This document shows positions 52,706 through 62,495 of a DNA stretch of 64,000 nt, piece after piece (within the stretch, counting starts at the first letter, position 1; the number at the start of each line of letters is the position of its first letter). The stretch comes from Paenibacillus xylaniclasticus. GTDB taxonomy: Bacteria; Bacillota; Bacilli; Paenibacillales; Paenibacillaceae. The translations under genes and the position numbers were made by a program. The stretch lies in NCBI RefSeq assembly GCF_004001065.1, contig NZ_BIML01000003.1:1-64000 (forward strand), read 5' to 3'. Below the pieces are notes generated by a model, which saw only the letters and a program-made list of their open reading frames with translations, did no database searches and had not been told where the DNA came from.

Positions 52706-54664
52706 TTAAGGATGAGAATGGCCTTCTGCTCCATCCTTCAGCAGCTCTTCGCTGCCTAAGTAAATCCGAATAGTGGAGCCTTTCTCTACACGCGCTCCAG
52801 CGGCAGGAGCCTGCCGGATGACCGTCGTACCCGTGCCGGCAGACGACAGGTTAAAATTGGTATTCATATCCTCGTAAATATCAGATACCGTCTTACCAAC
52901 TAAGTTCGGCACAGTAATAATTTTGTTCTCGCCAAGCTTATATTCCTTCTCAATCTGCTTCGCTCTTGGCGGAATGCCGAGGTAATGGAGCGAATCTTCC
53001 AATATATTACGTACAATCGGTGCAGCGACGACACCCCCAAATTGAATGCCCTCCGGATTATCAACAGCTAAGTAGACAATAATTTGCGGATCGTCAGCTG
53101 GTGCGAAGGAGACGAACGAGACAATATGCTCATTCGGCGAATAGCGGCCGTTGACGACCTTCTGCGCCGTACCTGTTTTGCCTCCTACCCGATAACCGTC
53201 GATAAAGGCGTTGCCGCCTGTTCCTTGAGCGACGACGCTCTCAAGCGCCTCCCGCACTTGCTGGGACGTCGATTCACTAATAACGGTACGGACCGGCTCT
53301 GGATCGAATGATTCAATCGTTTCGCCTGTTTCCGGATTAATCCAACCTTTGGCCAAATGAGGCTTATACAGCGTACCGCCGTTTATCGCTGCAGCCACGG
53401 CTGTAATTTGCTGAATCGGCGTTACCGAGACACCCTGCCCGAATGCGGTCGTTGCCAGCTCAACCGGTCCAACGCGGCTCAGCTTGAACAGAATGCCGTT
53501 CTCCTCGCCGTTAATATCGATGCCCGTCTTCGTCCCGAAGCCGAAGCTGCGAATATATTCAAACAGCTTTTCTTTGCCGAGACGCTGGCCGAGAGTGACG
53601 AATCCCGGATTGCAGGAGTTCTGCACGACTTCAAGAAACGTCTGGCTTCCATGTCCGCCCTTCTTCCAGCAGCGAAGCCGCGCTCCACCAACCTCGACTG
53701 CACCTGGATCGAAAAACCGCTCATTCTTCAGATCAACTTTGTTCTCTTCGATCGCCGCAGCAAGTGTAATAATTTTGAAGGTTGAACCAGGCTCATATGT
53801 CATCCACACCGGCAGGTTACGGTTATAAACCTCCGTCGGCACCTCCCGATACTGATCCGGCTGGAACGTCGGCCGGCTAGACATCGCCAGCACCTCGCCG
53901 TTATTCGGATTCATGGCTATAGCAATGATGTGATCCGGATTTAATCTAGCCATGGCGGCATCAAGCTCCCGCTCCACAATGGTCTGAATATGTTTGTCGA
54001 GCGTAAGCTGCAGGCTAAGGCCGTCCTTCGGCGCATTGTACGTATCGCCGGAGCCTGGCATCAAATTTCCGGCTGCATCGGACATATAAGCAATATTACC
54101 GCTTATCCCTTCCAAATATTTGTTGTATTTAGCTTCGACCCCCGTCAGGCCTTGATTATCGATACCTGTTATCCCGAGCACATGCGCTGCAAGCGTTCCA
54201 TAAGGATAAAATCGTTTGTTATCTTCTCCAATCATAATGCCTGGCAGGGCCAGTGCCCGAATTTCCTGCGCCTTCTCCAGCGTAATTTTCCGGCCTCCTG
54301 GCTGCAGCTTTACGCTGGACTGCTTCTTGGAGAGCATCGGCAGCAGCTTTTCCTCCGTCATGCCTAGTACGGGAGCAAGCGCACGTGCCGTCGCCGCCTT
54401 ATCCTTGATTTGAACCGGTATGGCCCAAATGGTAGGAGAACTGATATTATACGCAAGCCGGTTCCCATTGCGGTCGAGAATTTCTCCCCGCTTCGCTGTA
54501 AAGGGAACTTCCCGCCGCCAAGAATTTTCTGCTTTGGCCGCAAGCTCTGCGCCTTTCCACAATTGGACGAATGCCAAGCGTCCGATCAGCCCCGCGAATG
54601 CGATAATACCGAATATCAGTACGATATACATTCGCCTTCGCACGGTCACATTAGATACTTTCAC
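52706..54664 (-). CDS. spoVD: Class B penicillin-binding protein SpoVD
   Basis: About 652 residues. One membrane helix (RRRMYIVLIFGIIAFAGLIG), dimerisation domain from RGEILDRNGNRLAYN, transpeptidase with SxxK in YEPGSTFKIITLAAAI, SxN in NSCNPGFVTLG and KTG in GGKTGTAQKV, then one PASTA domain (ITVPNLVGKTVSDIYEDMNT onward). It crosslinks spore cortex together with SpoVE. I start at GTG 54664 (GGGGGACAAGG upstream); the frame extends to 54694. It lies after the vegetative PBP. Confidence 0.9.
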   Translation of the reverse strand: MKVSNVTVRRRMYIVLIFGIIAFAGLIGRLAFVQLWKGAELAAKAENSWRREVPFTAKRGEILDRNGNRLAYNISSPTIWAIPVQIKDKAATARALAPVLGMTEEKLLPMLSKKQSSVKLQPGGRKITLEKAQEIRALALPGIMIGEDNKRFYPYGTLAAHVLGITGIDNQGLTGVEAKYNKYLEGISGNIAYMSDAAGNLMPGSGDTYNAPKDGLSLQLTLDKHIQTIVERELDAAMARLNPDHIIAIAMNPNNGEVLAMSSRPTFQPDQYREVPTEVYNRNLPVWMTYEPGSTFKIITLAAAIEENKVDLKNERFFDPGAVEVGGARLRCWKKGGHGSQTFLEVVQNSCNPGFVTLGQRLGKEKLFEYIRSFGFGTKTGIDINGEENGILFKLSRVGPVELATTAFGQGVSVTPIQQITAVAAAINGGTLYKPHLAKGWINPETGETIESFDPEPVRTVISESTSQQVREALESVVAQGTGGNAFIDGYRVGGKTGTAQKVVNGRYSPNEHIVSFVSFAPADDPQIIVYLAVDNPEGIQFGGVVAAPIVRNILEDSLHYLGIPPRAKQIEKEYKLGENKIITVPNLVGKTVSDIYEDMNTNFNLSSAGTGTTVIRQAPAAGARVEKGSTIRIYLGSEELLKDGAEGHSHP

Positions 54665-54760
54665 TTTCCTTGTCCCCCTTCCGTCACGGCACATACCGTC
54701 CGGACCGGACAGACTGTACGCCGCTTACAGCCATCGTATTCGGGACAAGAGAGCAATAGA

Positions 54761-54795
54761 ACAAGCCCGCGCTCGAAAAAGAGCACCGGGCTTGT
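54761..54795 (-). terminator. Hairpin/terminator between the two PBP genes
   Basis: Minus-strand stem ACAAGCCCGGTGCTC / GAGCGCGGGCTTGT with a TTTTT-C loop, followed by TCTATTG. It begins about 45 bases after the PBP stop. The U-tract is poor, so it may only attenuate. Confidence 0.55.
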
Positions 54796-54838
54796 CGAAT
54801 GAATGATAACCGCTGCGTGCAGAAGTCTAAACGTCAGC

Positions 54839-57034
54839 CTAATTGCTATTTTCGCCAGCTTCGCTGATATGCGGCTTGAGAACCAGCTTCAGCACCCGTT
54901 CACCGTTTAGCTTTGCTATCGTCTGCGACACGACGTAGCCTTCACCTTCGGTCACCGTTCGAATGTCAAGCAGCGTGCTCACTTCCATCGCATCGCGAAG
55001 CGACAGCCCTTTCAAATCCGGAACGGCCAGCTTATCCCGCTTCTCGGTAATGAGATAGACCCGCTGTGAGGTCGGCACAATGGAGCCTGCGCGCGGAATT
55101 TGCTGCTCCACCTTGGTACCGTTGCCTACAATAACGAACTGGATGCCTTTGCTTTGCAGCTTCGACTTCGCCGTAGCCGCGTTCATTCCGTTAAGATCCG
55201 GGACCTCGATCGTCGGCGCCTTCTTGTCTTTCGCATTATCTCCTTTTTTAAGCGCTGCCTCTTCCTCAGCAGTTAATTGAGGCTTCACGCCCAAATGGCG
55301 TAAGCTCTGCTGTACGATTTCCTTAAATACTGGAGCTGCTGCAGCACCGCCGCCGACGTATTTGTCATTCGGTTCGTCAATTATGACGTACACAAGAATT
55401 TTCGGATTGCCGACTGGCGCGAAGCCAATGAACGAGACGACGAATTTATCGCTCGAATATCCTCGTTTCGTATTGTCCCACTTTTGCGCCGTACCGGTCT
55501 TGCCGGCAACGCGATACCCTTCGATATAAGCATTCTTACCCGAACCGATCTCTCGGTCGGCGACGACCTGCTCCAAATATTCGCTTACTTTACGGGACGT
55601 TTCAGCCGAAATAACCTGCCGAACGACCTCCGGCTTGCGCGTCTCCACTTTACCGGTAACCGGATCTTCAATTTGCTTAATAATTTGCGGCTTGAGCAGC
55701 TTCCCGCCGTTCGCAACTGCGGATACGGCAGCAACCTGCTGAATTGGCGTGACGGATACGCCTTGGCCGAATGTAGCCGCAGCGATCTCGGTCGGATAAT
55801 GAAACCGAATCGAACCGACTAACTCGCCCGGCAATTCCACGCCTGTCTTCGCCCCGAAGCCGAAATTGGTAATGTAGCTGCGCAGCTTATCTTCTCCGAG
55901 CCCTTCGTAGCCAAGATGAACGAAAGCGACGTTACTCGATCGCTTCAACCCTTCTAGGTACGTAATTTGACCCCAGCCGTTACGGTTAATATCATAGATT
56001 CGTTTGCCCGGAACTTGAATCGAGCCGGACATATATTCCGCATCCGGATCGAAGATCCCTTCTTCAACTGCGCCAGCAAGCGTAACGATTTTGAACGTCG
56101 AGCCAGGCTCATACAATGAACGAGTCGCATGATTATAAAAACCGCTCGAATCCTGTGTCCAGTAATTATTCGGATTCGCGCTCGGCAAATTAGCCATTCC
56201 AAGAATTTCCATAGTATTCGGATCGACCGCTATCGCAGTAATACTTTTCGGATTATATTTGTCGTAAGCCTTCTGAATCGCCTGCTCAACATAGTTTTGA
56301 ATATCATAATCGATCGTTAACGTAATATTTTTGCCGTCTCGAGCCGGCTTGTATTCGACCTTGCCGCCATCGATTTGAATCCGGTTGCCGTCCTTCTGAT
56401 ATTTGCGGTAACCATCCTCGCCGCGAAGCACCTCATCGAAGAACGATTCCAGTCCGTAGTTCGCTTTGCCCTCTTTGTCGACGTAACCAAGCAGCTGTGC
56501 GGCCATCGAATTTTTCGGATAATAGCGTTTCGTTTCATTCAGCAAATAAATCCCGACATCTACACTTCCCGTTTCGGCCGTCAGTTCTTTCTTGAATGCC
56601 TCAATTTTATCGCCCAGCTCCTTATCGATCTTCCAGCCTTTCGAACGCACCTCGCGCTGCGCATACAAAGCATTGTTCTTATCCGGATTTCTTGCGGTAG
56701 CAATCGCTCTCAAATCAGATTCATTCATCCCGAGCAGCTCTGCAAGCTTCGCAGTTACTTTATCGACGATGCCGAGCTTATCCAGCTGCGCTGGACTAAC
56801 CGCTACCGTATAGGCTTTGCCATCCATCGCAAGCACGTTACCGTCCCGGTCTGTAATATCCCCCCGCTTCGCGACAAGCTTCTCCGACGCCGCCCAGTAC
56901 TGCTCGGCATTGCTCAGCCAGAAGTCAGCTTTGACAACTTGAACCCAGTATAGCCTGCCAATTAAGACAACAAAAAGGAGGGTAATTAGCCCTCCGATCA
57001 AAAACAGCACGCGTAGTTGGATTCTTCGTTTCAT
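54839..57034 (-). CDS. Class B penicillin-binding protein (FtsI/Pbp2B)
   Basis: About 731 residues. One N-terminal helix (LFLIGGLITLLFVVLIGRLY), then KRGDITDRDGNVLAMDG, transpeptidase SxxK in YEPGSTFKIVTLAGAVEEG, SSN in KRSSNVAFVHLGYEG and KTG in AGKTGTAQKWD, and two PASTA domains (EVPDLNGMNAATAKSKLQS and AVPDLKGLSLRDAMEVSTLL). The vegetative septal transpeptidase (Pbp2B of bacilli). ATG at 57034 has AGGTGAT upstream; GTG at 57043 touches the ftsL stop. Follows ftsL. Confidence 0.92.
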   Translation of the reverse strand: MKRRIQLRVLFLIGGLITLLFVVLIGRLYWVQVVKADFWLSNAEQYWAASEKLVAKRGDITDRDGNVLAMDGKAYTVAVSPAQLDKLGIVDKVTAKLAELLGMNESDLRAIATARNPDKNNALYAQREVRSKGWKIDKELGDKIEAFKKELTAETGSVDVGIYLLNETKRYYPKNSMAAQLLGYVDKEGKANYGLESFFDEVLRGEDGYRKYQKDGNRIQIDGGKVEYKPARDGKNITLTIDYDIQNYVEQAIQKAYDKYNPKSITAIAVDPNTMEILGMANLPSANPNNYWTQDSSGFYNHATRSLYEPGSTFKIVTLAGAVEEGIFDPDAEYMSGSIQVPGKRIYDINRNGWGQITYLEGLKRSSNVAFVHLGYEGLGEDKLRSYITNFGFGAKTGVELPGELVGSIRFHYPTEIAAATFGQGVSVTPIQQVAAVSAVANGGKLLKPQIIKQIEDPVTGKVETRKPEVVRQVISAETSRKVSEYLEQVVADREIGSGKNAYIEGYRVAGKTGTAQKWDNTKRGYSSDKFVVSFIGFAPVGNPKILVYVIIDEPNDKYVGGGAAAAPVFKEIVQQSLRHLGVKPQLTAEEEAALKKGDNAKDKKAPTIEVPDLNGMNAATAKSKLQSKGIQFVIVGNGTKVEQQIPRAGSIVPTSQRVYLITEKRDKLAVPDLKGLSLRDAMEVSTLLDIRTVTEGEGYVVSQTIAKLNGERVLKLVLKPHISEAGENSN

Positions 57035-57043
57035 ATCGATCAC

Positions 57044-57457
57044 CTAATTTCTTGCAAGTTCCGACTCGGCGGCTTTCTTTCGTACTTTGATAGCCTCTTC
57101 TTCACTTTCCGGATAATAGAACCCCTGCTTGGCGGCCGCAAGCGCGATCGTCTTCGGATCCTTCAGCGTCTCGACCTTCTGTTGAAGGTCACCGAGCTCA
57201 GCGTTCAGCTTCGCTTGTTGATCCGTCACCTGCTTTACTTCGTATTTCAGTTGATAAACTTGTGCACTGCGATATATAACCAGGAAAGCCACGAGTACAG
57301 CCGCCGCTATAATAAGCAATACGAGCAGCCGTTCTTTCGTAGGCAGCGTTTTACTTACGACGACCTTCCGTTTCGTCTCACGATATAGCTGCTGCTGCCG
57401 CTGCTGCGGCTTCTTCTTCGGCTTAAGCGCCAAGTTACCGTTCGTATATGCCATCAT
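57044..57457 (-). CDS. ftsL: Cell division protein FtsL
   Basis: About 137 residues. A basic cytoplasmic tail (KPKKKPQQRQQQLYRETKRK), one membrane helix (RLLVLLIIAAAVLVAFLVIY) and an extracellular coiled coil (QVYQLKYEVKQVTDQQAKLN). It holds the FtsL-DivIC-DivIB complex. Start at ATG 57457 behind GAGGGGG; a longer frame to 57517 has no such site. Sequence is poorly conserved, so identity rests on topology and position between rsmH and pbp. Confidence 0.88.
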   Translation of the reverse strand: MMAYTNGNLALKPKKKPQQRQQQLYRETKRKVVVSKTLPTKERLLVLLIIAAAVLVAFLVIYRSAQVYQLKYEVKQVTDQQAKLNAELGDLQQKVETLKDPKTIALAAAKQGFYYPESEEEAIKVRKKAAESELARN

Positions 57458-57541
57458 AATCCCCCTCTCTCTATACGGCCCATCATTCCGGCTCTGCTCT
57501 ATGTCGTCCTTTGTCATCTGTTACAGTTAATTAGTTCTCCT

Positions 57542-58492
57542 TTACAGCTTCTCAGCTACCCTCAGCTTTGCAGAACGAGAACGCGGGTTGGCTTCCAGCT
57601 CTTCCTCGCTCGGCGAGATTGGCTTCCGGTTCACAAGCTTAAGCGTCCCTTGACCTCCGCATACACACATCGGAAAGTCCGGCGGGCATGTACATTTCTC
57701 AACGTACTTGGCAAAGGTCTGTTTGCAAATTCGATCCTCAAGCGAGTGGAACGTAATGACCGACACCCTTCCGCCCGGCTTAAGACAACGGATCGCCTGC
57801 TCCAAAGCGTCTTCCTCAGCCCCTAACTCGTCGTTAACCGCAATGCGCAGCGCTTGAAAGGTCCGCTTAGCAGGATGGCCGCCAGTCCGTCTTGCTGCCG
57901 CAGGGATCCCCGCCTTCACCAGCTCAACGAGCTCACCTGTCGTCTCGATTGGCGCCTCCTCTCTTGCTGCAACAATCAATTTGGCAATTTTACGAGCGAA
58001 CTTCTCTTCGCCATACTCACTCAGAACGTGTGCAATTTCACGTTCGTCCCACGTGTTGACAATATCTCCCGCCGTCAGCGCAATACTTCGATCCATCCTC
58101 ATATCAAGCGGCGCATCATGATTATAACTGAAGCCTCTCTCTGCTTCGTCCAACTGCGGGCTCGAAACGCCAAGATCGAACAAAATGCCGTCAACCTGCG
58201 GAATGCCATCCTTTATGGGGACGTTACATTCCAGCAGCTTCTGTTCGAGATGTCTGAAGTTACTTTTAATCAGCGTCACTTTATCCAAATACGGGCCAAG
58301 TCTGACCTGCGCGTTGTCATGCGCCCATTCATCCTGGTCAAATGCGATCAATCGACCGCCCTTGCCAAGCCTCGCTGCGATCCCCGAGCTATGTCCTGCC
58401 CCTCCGAGCGTACAATCGACATAAATGCCGTCCGGCTTAATATTCAGCCCATCTATCGCTTCTTCCATGAGCACTGTTACATGTTGAAACAC
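57542..58492 (-). CDS. rsmH: 16S rRNA m4C1402 methyltransferase RsmH (MraW)
   Basis: 316 residues. SAM-binding start [20 protein letters not shown], motif [19 protein letters not shown], and the C-terminal [20 protein letters not shown] signature. It also has a Cys-rich stretch [14 protein letters not shown]. It methylates C1402 in 16S rRNA. GTG start at 58492 behind GGGAGG. Second gene of the cluster after mraZ. Confidence 0.96.
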   Translation of the reverse strand: MFQHVTVLMEEAIDGLNIKPDGIYVDCTLGGAGHSSGIAARLGKGGRLIAFDQDEWAHDNAQVRLGPYLDKVTLIKSNFRHLEQKLLECNVPIKDGIPQVDGILFDLGVSSPQLDEAERGFSYNHDAPLDMRMDRSIALTAGDIVNTWDEREIAHVLSEYGEEKFARKIAKLIVAAREEAPIETTGELVELVKAGIPAAARRTGGHPAKRTFQALRIAVNDELGAEEDALEQAIRCLKPGGRVSVITFHSLEDRICKQTFAKYVEKCTCPPDFPMCVCGGQGTLKLVNRKPISPSEEELEANPRSRSAKLRVAEKL

Positions 58493-58539
58493 GCGGCAAA
58501 CCTCCCGTTACTTCTTGATGCTAATCTAAGATGAGATAT

Positions 58540-58977
58540 TTAGAAGTTAATATCGAAATCAACGAGCTTTTCAGCAATTTCATTAAATGCTTGTTCAGAC
58601 TGCTCGTAATAGCCCATCCAAGTCTCCTTGCTCCAAATTTCCACGCGGCTTGACACACCCAGCACCATGCATTCCTTATCCAGCTTGGCGTATTCGCACA
58701 AATGCTTCGGCAAATTTACCCTTCCCTGTTTATCGAGCTCGCATTCCGTAGCTCCCGAGAAGAAAAAGCGGGTAAAGGCACGGGCATCCGACTTCATCAG
58801 CGGCAGCGCCTTGAGCTTCTGCTCCAGCACGCTCCACTCACTCATCGGGTATACGAACAAGCAGTTGTCCAAGCCTCTCGTCACGATGAAAGTAGTACCT
58901 AATGCTTCCCTGAACTTAGCTGGAATGATGAGACGGCCTTTGTCATCAATACTATGTTGATGCTCACCCATGAACAC
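58540..58977 (-). CDS. mraZ: Transcriptional regulator MraZ
   Basis: About 145 residues. Two tandem SpoVT/AbrB-like domains each with a DxxxR core: [20 protein letters not shown] and [20 protein letters not shown]. It binds repeats upstream of its own gene and represses the dcw operon. Starts at GTG 58977 (VFMGEHQ, matching the family start), with AAGGAG 9 bases upstream. Four operator repeats lie just upstream. Confidence 0.94.
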   Translation of the reverse strand: MFMGEHQHSIDDKGRLIIPAKFREALGTTFIVTRGLDNCLFVYPMSEWSVLEQKLKALPLMKSDARAFTRFFFSGATECELDKQGRVNLPKHLCEYAKLDKECMVLGVSSRVEIWSKETWMGYYEQSEQAFNEIAEKLVDFDINF

Positions 58978-59000
58978 GACCGTTCCACTCCTTCCCCCAA

Positions 59001-59040
59001 ACTCACCACATCGCCCCACTTTTCACCACTAAGTCACACT
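59001..59040 (-). promoter_or_regulatory. MraZ-box direct repeats
   Basis: Reading toward mraZ, four consecutive 10-base units occur: AGTGTGACTT, AGTGGTGAAA, AGTGGGGCGA, TGTGGTGAGT. Each carries a GTGKKG-like core in exact 10-bp register, as known MraZ operators do. A fifth weaker unit, TTGGGGGAAG, leads into the ribosome site. Confidence 0.85.
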
Positions 59041-59047
59041 TATTCGC

Positions 59048-59102
59048 CACCTAAAATAAAATTCCTTCTCTAATTTTGCTAATACGCATTAAATTTTAGG
59101 TG
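59048..59102. repeat. CACCTAAAAT / ATTTTAGGTG inverted repeat upstream of mraZ
   Basis: Perfect 10-bp arms (59048-59057 and 59093-59102) separated by 35 AT-rich bases, immediately upstream of the MraZ boxes, in the likely promoter zone. A weak -35/-10 (TTAGCA-17-TTATTT) lies between the arms. Possible second regulator site. The stretch 59103-59228 beyond it shows only a small AGGGC-TTAC-GCCCT hairpin. Confidence 0.5.
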
Positions 59103-59228
59103 ATAAACTAAATATCCCACCATAGTATCAGACCGACTTAGGGCTTACGCCCTATGTTTTGTTTTCTGTCCCGGAGTTAGTCTCTCTGATTGCTCTTCCC
59201 CTCCCGTACGAACATATAAAAGTCAATG

Positions 59229-59260
59229 AAAAAAGGCCGGGGCAGCATGGCCCCGGCCTT
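59229..59260 (-). terminator. Terminator of bshC-ahcY
   Basis: Perfect 11-bp GC-rich stem AAGGCCGGGGC / GCCCCGGCCTT with a 6-base loop and TTTTTTC on the minus strand, 30 bases after the ahcY stop. Confidence 0.95.
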
Positions 59261-59289
59261 CATGTACATATTCGCATATTTCAATTGTT

Positions 59290-60558
59290 TTAGTGCGCAT
59301 TCCAGCTGTCAAGATATGCTCGCTGCTCATCGGACAGCTTATCGATGCCCATACCGAGAGCTTCCAGCTTCAAGCGGGCAACTTGCTCGTCAAGATGGTA
59401 CGGAACGTTCGTCACTTTGTTGCCAAGCGTTTGGTACTGCTCGTTCACATGACGAAGCGCAAGCGCCTGCAGTGCGAACGTCATATCCATAATTTCTGCC
59501 GGATGACCGTCGCCGGCTGCCAAGTTAACGAGGCGACCTTCAGCCAGCAGGTAGATGCTGCGTCCATCCTTCAGTTGGTATTCTTCGATGTTGCGGCGTA
59601 CCGTACGAACGCTGCTCGACAGCGCTTCAAGCTCCGGCTTGTTCACTTCTACGTCGAAATGTCCAGCATTGGACAAAATTGCGCCGTTCTTCATTACTTC
59701 GTAATGCTCACCGCGGATTACGTCACGGTTACCCGTTACCGTGACGAAAATATCGCCAAGCTTCGCAGCTTCAATCATCGGCATAACCGCAAATCCGTCC
59801 ATATACGCTTCGACTGCTTTGATCGCGTCAATCTCCGTTACGATTACGTTAGCACCGAGACCTTTGGCGCGCATAGCAACGCCTTTGCCGCACCAGCCAT
59901 AGCCGACGACGACAACCGTCTTGCCAGCTACGACAAGGTTCGTCGTCCGGTTAATACCGTCGAATACCGATTGGCCGGTACCGTAACGGTTATCGAATAA
60001 ATATTTGCAGAAAGCATCGTTAACCGCAACCATCGGGAATTTCAGCGCGCCTTCCTTCTCAAGCGACTTCAAACGGATCACGCCAGTTGTCGTCTCTTCC
60101 GCACCGCCGCGAACCGTCGCCAGCAAATCTTGGCGCTCAGAGTGAAGAATCGTCACGAGATCACCGCCGTCATCGATAAGCAGATCCGGCTTCGTCTCCA
60201 GCGCCTTAATCATCAGCTCTTTGTACTCCTGTGGATCAGGATTGTACTTCGCGAATACTGTAATTCCATCCTCGACAAGTGCTGCGCATACGTCATCCTG
60301 CGTCGACAATGGGTTACTGCCCGTAATTGTTACTTCTGCACCGCCAGCTTTGACGACCTTCGCCAAGTACGCTGTTTTGGCCTCCAAGTGAAGTGCGATC
60401 GTAACCTTCAGCCCCTTGAACGGCTGATCCTTCTCAAATTGCTCCCGAATTCGGTTCAACACCGGCATATGGGCACTAACCCAATCAATTTTCAAATGTC
60501 CTTCCGGTGCCAGCGACATATCCGCTACAATACTTTTTTGTTTTGCATCCGTACTCAT
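59290..60558 (-). CDS. ahcY: S-adenosylhomocysteine hydrolase
   Basis: 422 residues. NAD-binding motif VVVVGYGWCGKGVAMRAKGL, substrate residues in LLIDDGGDLVTILHSER and MVAVNDAFCKYLFDNRYGTG, and NAGHFDVEV. It splits SAH into homocysteine and adenosine, regenerating methyl-transfer capacity. The length fits the shorter bacterial and archaeal form rather than the eukaryotic one with its extra insert. Bacillus subtilis uses MtnN-LuxS instead, so this gene is a lineage difference. Forty-eight bases separate it from bshC. Confidence 0.95.
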   Translation of the reverse strand: MSTDAKQKSIVADMSLAPEGHLKIDWVSAHMPVLNRIREQFEKDQPFKGLKVTIALHLEAKTAYLAKVVKAGGAEVTITGSNPLSTQDDVCAALVEDGITVFAKYNPDPQEYKELMIKALETKPDLLIDDGGDLVTILHSERQDLLATVRGGAEETTTGVIRLKSLEKEGALKFPMVAVNDAFCKYLFDNRYGTGQSVFDGINRTTNLVVAGKTVVVVGYGWCGKGVAMRAKGLGANVIVTEIDAIKAVEAYMDGFAVMPMIEAAKLGDIFVTVTGNRDVIRGEHYEVMKNGAILSNAGHFDVEVNKPELEALSSSVRTVRRNIEEYQLKDGRSIYLLAEGRLVNLAAGDGHPAEIMDMTFALQALALRHVNEQYQTLGNKVTNVPYHLDEQVARLKLEALGMGIDKLSDEQRAYLDSWNAH

Positions 60559-60606
60559 CGTTTAACCACTGCCTCTCATCTCATAATTTATAAAAGCTAA
60601 ATTGGC

Positions 60607-62265
60607 CTACAAGTAAACGACCTGATGCTCTCCGCTTGGAACATACGGAAGCGCAAGCAGCTTCGTAATCCAATCGGTTCCATAACGATTATAATATGCT
60701 GTCATGTTCAATACACGTTCCTGAGGCTTGCCGCCCGGCCAAATGGCCAGGCCAATCCGCTCCCAACGACGCAGCGAAGCATCGTGGCTTTTGCGCAGTG
60801 CATCTTGGGTCCGGTACTGCAGAAAATCGATTTGCTCTAATATTTTGTTCATATTCGTCGCACCAAGCGCTGCAAGTCCGGCCTGCACTTCCCCCGCCAA
60901 CTCAACAAGAGGCGAATACAATGACTCGAATTCCCGCTTCGCCGCTCCGAACCGGCCTGCAATATCGAACCGGTCCTGCGCCGTCAACCATTGCTGTCTT
61001 CGTTCCTCGAATCGTTCGATGACATCGTCGAACGACAAATCATACTTCATCATATGTTTCGCTATCGTGCCTTCGACTAGAGTGAATGACATACGAGGAG
61101 CAAGAATAGGCATCTCCATCCCGAAATGATGGAACGCCTCGCCGATTTGCGCCCAGTAGGCGAGCTCACCAGCTCCGAGTACCGCTGCAAGAACGGGGAA
61201 CAAATAATCCTGCATAACGGGTCTTGTCAGTACATTGTTGCTAAGTAGATGCGGACGTAATTCTGCAATCGACAGCAGCTCGTCAGTACTCCAGAACGAA
61301 TCGCCCCTCTTGTCCGTGAATCCGCCCTCTCGCTTATACAACAGAACGCGGTCACCCGCCATACCGGCTGAGCTATCCTCCGGCCGGAACAAAAACAAAT
61401 TGGCACAATGAGGCGTGAAAGCCGCTTGCGTTCGATAACCCAACGCGGCAATCTTGTCCCCGGCAGCCGCATAAGCGGCTTCAAGCGCGTCGTTCTCTGC
61501 AATCATCCGCCGGAACATTGGACCTTCAACCGCTCGTATCGCAGCATCATCCGCATCTATGAGCACGAGTCCGTATTCACCGAACAGCCACGTCATGAGA
61601 TGCGCGAAAGAGTCGCTCAGCGATCGGGCCGAACCGGAAATCTCTCTAAGCTTGCTAAGCAGCGGCTCCTTAAATTCAGAGCCGGTGAGCATAGCGTCCA
61701 AATCAGCGATTGAAGCTTCCCACACTTCTGGCGCAACACCTGTACGGCTAACCGACGTACGCGGCCCTTCCGGCCTTGCGACCGCCAGCTTACGTAACCC
61801 TTGCTCTGATATGACTGTAATATGATTCGCCTCATCCCAGTCATGATCCTCTCCTGCAATCCAAAAAACAGGAATTATTTCTCGACCCAATACGTTCGAG
61901 GCGTGCTTGGCCGCCGAAATAATAGTAACAGCTTTATGTATAACGAGTAAGGGTCCGGTCCATAGACCGGCTTGCTGCCCGCCGATGATGACCTGCGCAC
62001 CTTGTCCGATGGCATCGATATTCGCCGCTGTCTCCGACGACATGCCGATTCGCTCATTATAACGCCGAAGAGCTTCCGCTACATCAGCCGAAGCTGCTCG
62101 TTGCTGCTTCATGCTGTCAAGCCGGGCCGAACGGCTTCGCCAGCTCTCGTCACTGGCCGGATGACCGCTGTGAAACAATGCATCTAAACGACGATCCGTT
62201 TGTTTCACATAGGCTTCGCTTAACGGCTGAGATGATGGCAGTTCATAAAAATTCGTAGAAGTCAT
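60607..62265 (-). CDS. bshC: Bacillithiol synthase BshC (cysteine-adding)
   Basis: 552 residues. Rossmann-like core with IGGQQAGLWTGPLLVIHKAV, VFWIAGEDHDWDEANHITVI and a C-terminal coiled coil (about 440-520). It adds cysteine to GlcN-malate to complete bacillithiol. Upstream of mraZ in bacilli too (yllA). It precedes ahcY, which feeds homocysteine and sulfur metabolism. Ribosome site upstream of ATG 62265 is weak. Confidence 0.92.
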   Translation of the reverse strand: MTSTNFYELPSSQPLSEAYVKQTDRRLDALFHSGHPASDESWRSRSARLDSMKQQRAASADVAEALRRYNERIGMSSETAANIDAIGQGAQVIIGGQQAGLWTGPLLVIHKAVTIISAAKHASNVLGREIIPVFWIAGEDHDWDEANHITVISEQGLRKLAVARPEGPRTSVSRTGVAPEVWEASIADLDAMLTGSEFKEPLLSKLREISGSARSLSDSFAHLMTWLFGEYGLVLIDADDAAIRAVEGPMFRRMIAENDALEAAYAAAGDKIAALGYRTQAAFTPHCANLFLFRPEDSSAGMAGDRVLLYKREGGFTDKRGDSFWSTDELLSIAELRPHLLSNNVLTRPVMQDYLFPVLAAVLGAGELAYWAQIGEAFHHFGMEMPILAPRMSFTLVEGTIAKHMMKYDLSFDDVIERFEERRQQWLTAQDRFDIAGRFGAAKREFESLYSPLVELAGEVQAGLAALGATNMNKILEQIDFLQYRTQDALRKSHDASLRRWERIGLAIWPGGKPQERVLNMTAYYNRYGTDWITKLLALPYVPSGEHQVVYL

Positions 62266-62421
62266 TGCTTCATTCCGACCTCGATCCGCAATAGATTGTA
62301 TAGCTGCCTGCCGCTAGAGCGAGCAGCCCGTAATAATTAGGACAAATGCTACGGACTCATTGTACACAATTGAGCGGTGAAGCGTCAAAGAGCGAGGACA
62401 TAGGAAGACATGAAGAAAGAA

Positions 62422-62450
62422 TTAAAAAGAGCCTTCCAAGCCGGAAGGAC
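62422..62450 (-). terminator. Terminator of panE-DUF3397
   Basis: Minus-strand stem GAGTCCTTCC / GGAAGGCTC with one bulge and a GGCTT loop, then TTTTTAATT. It lies about 45 bases after the DUF3397 stop. Confidence 0.85.
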
Positions 62451-62495
62451 TCATTCGGCTCCCCGTGATGCTCATATGTGTACGGTATATAGCCG

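Noticed and set aside
59138-59160. AGGGC-TTAC-GCCCT hairpin followed by TGTTTTG on the plus strand
   Set aside because: No plus-strand gene ends here and the stem is only 5-6 bp, so I do not call it a terminator.
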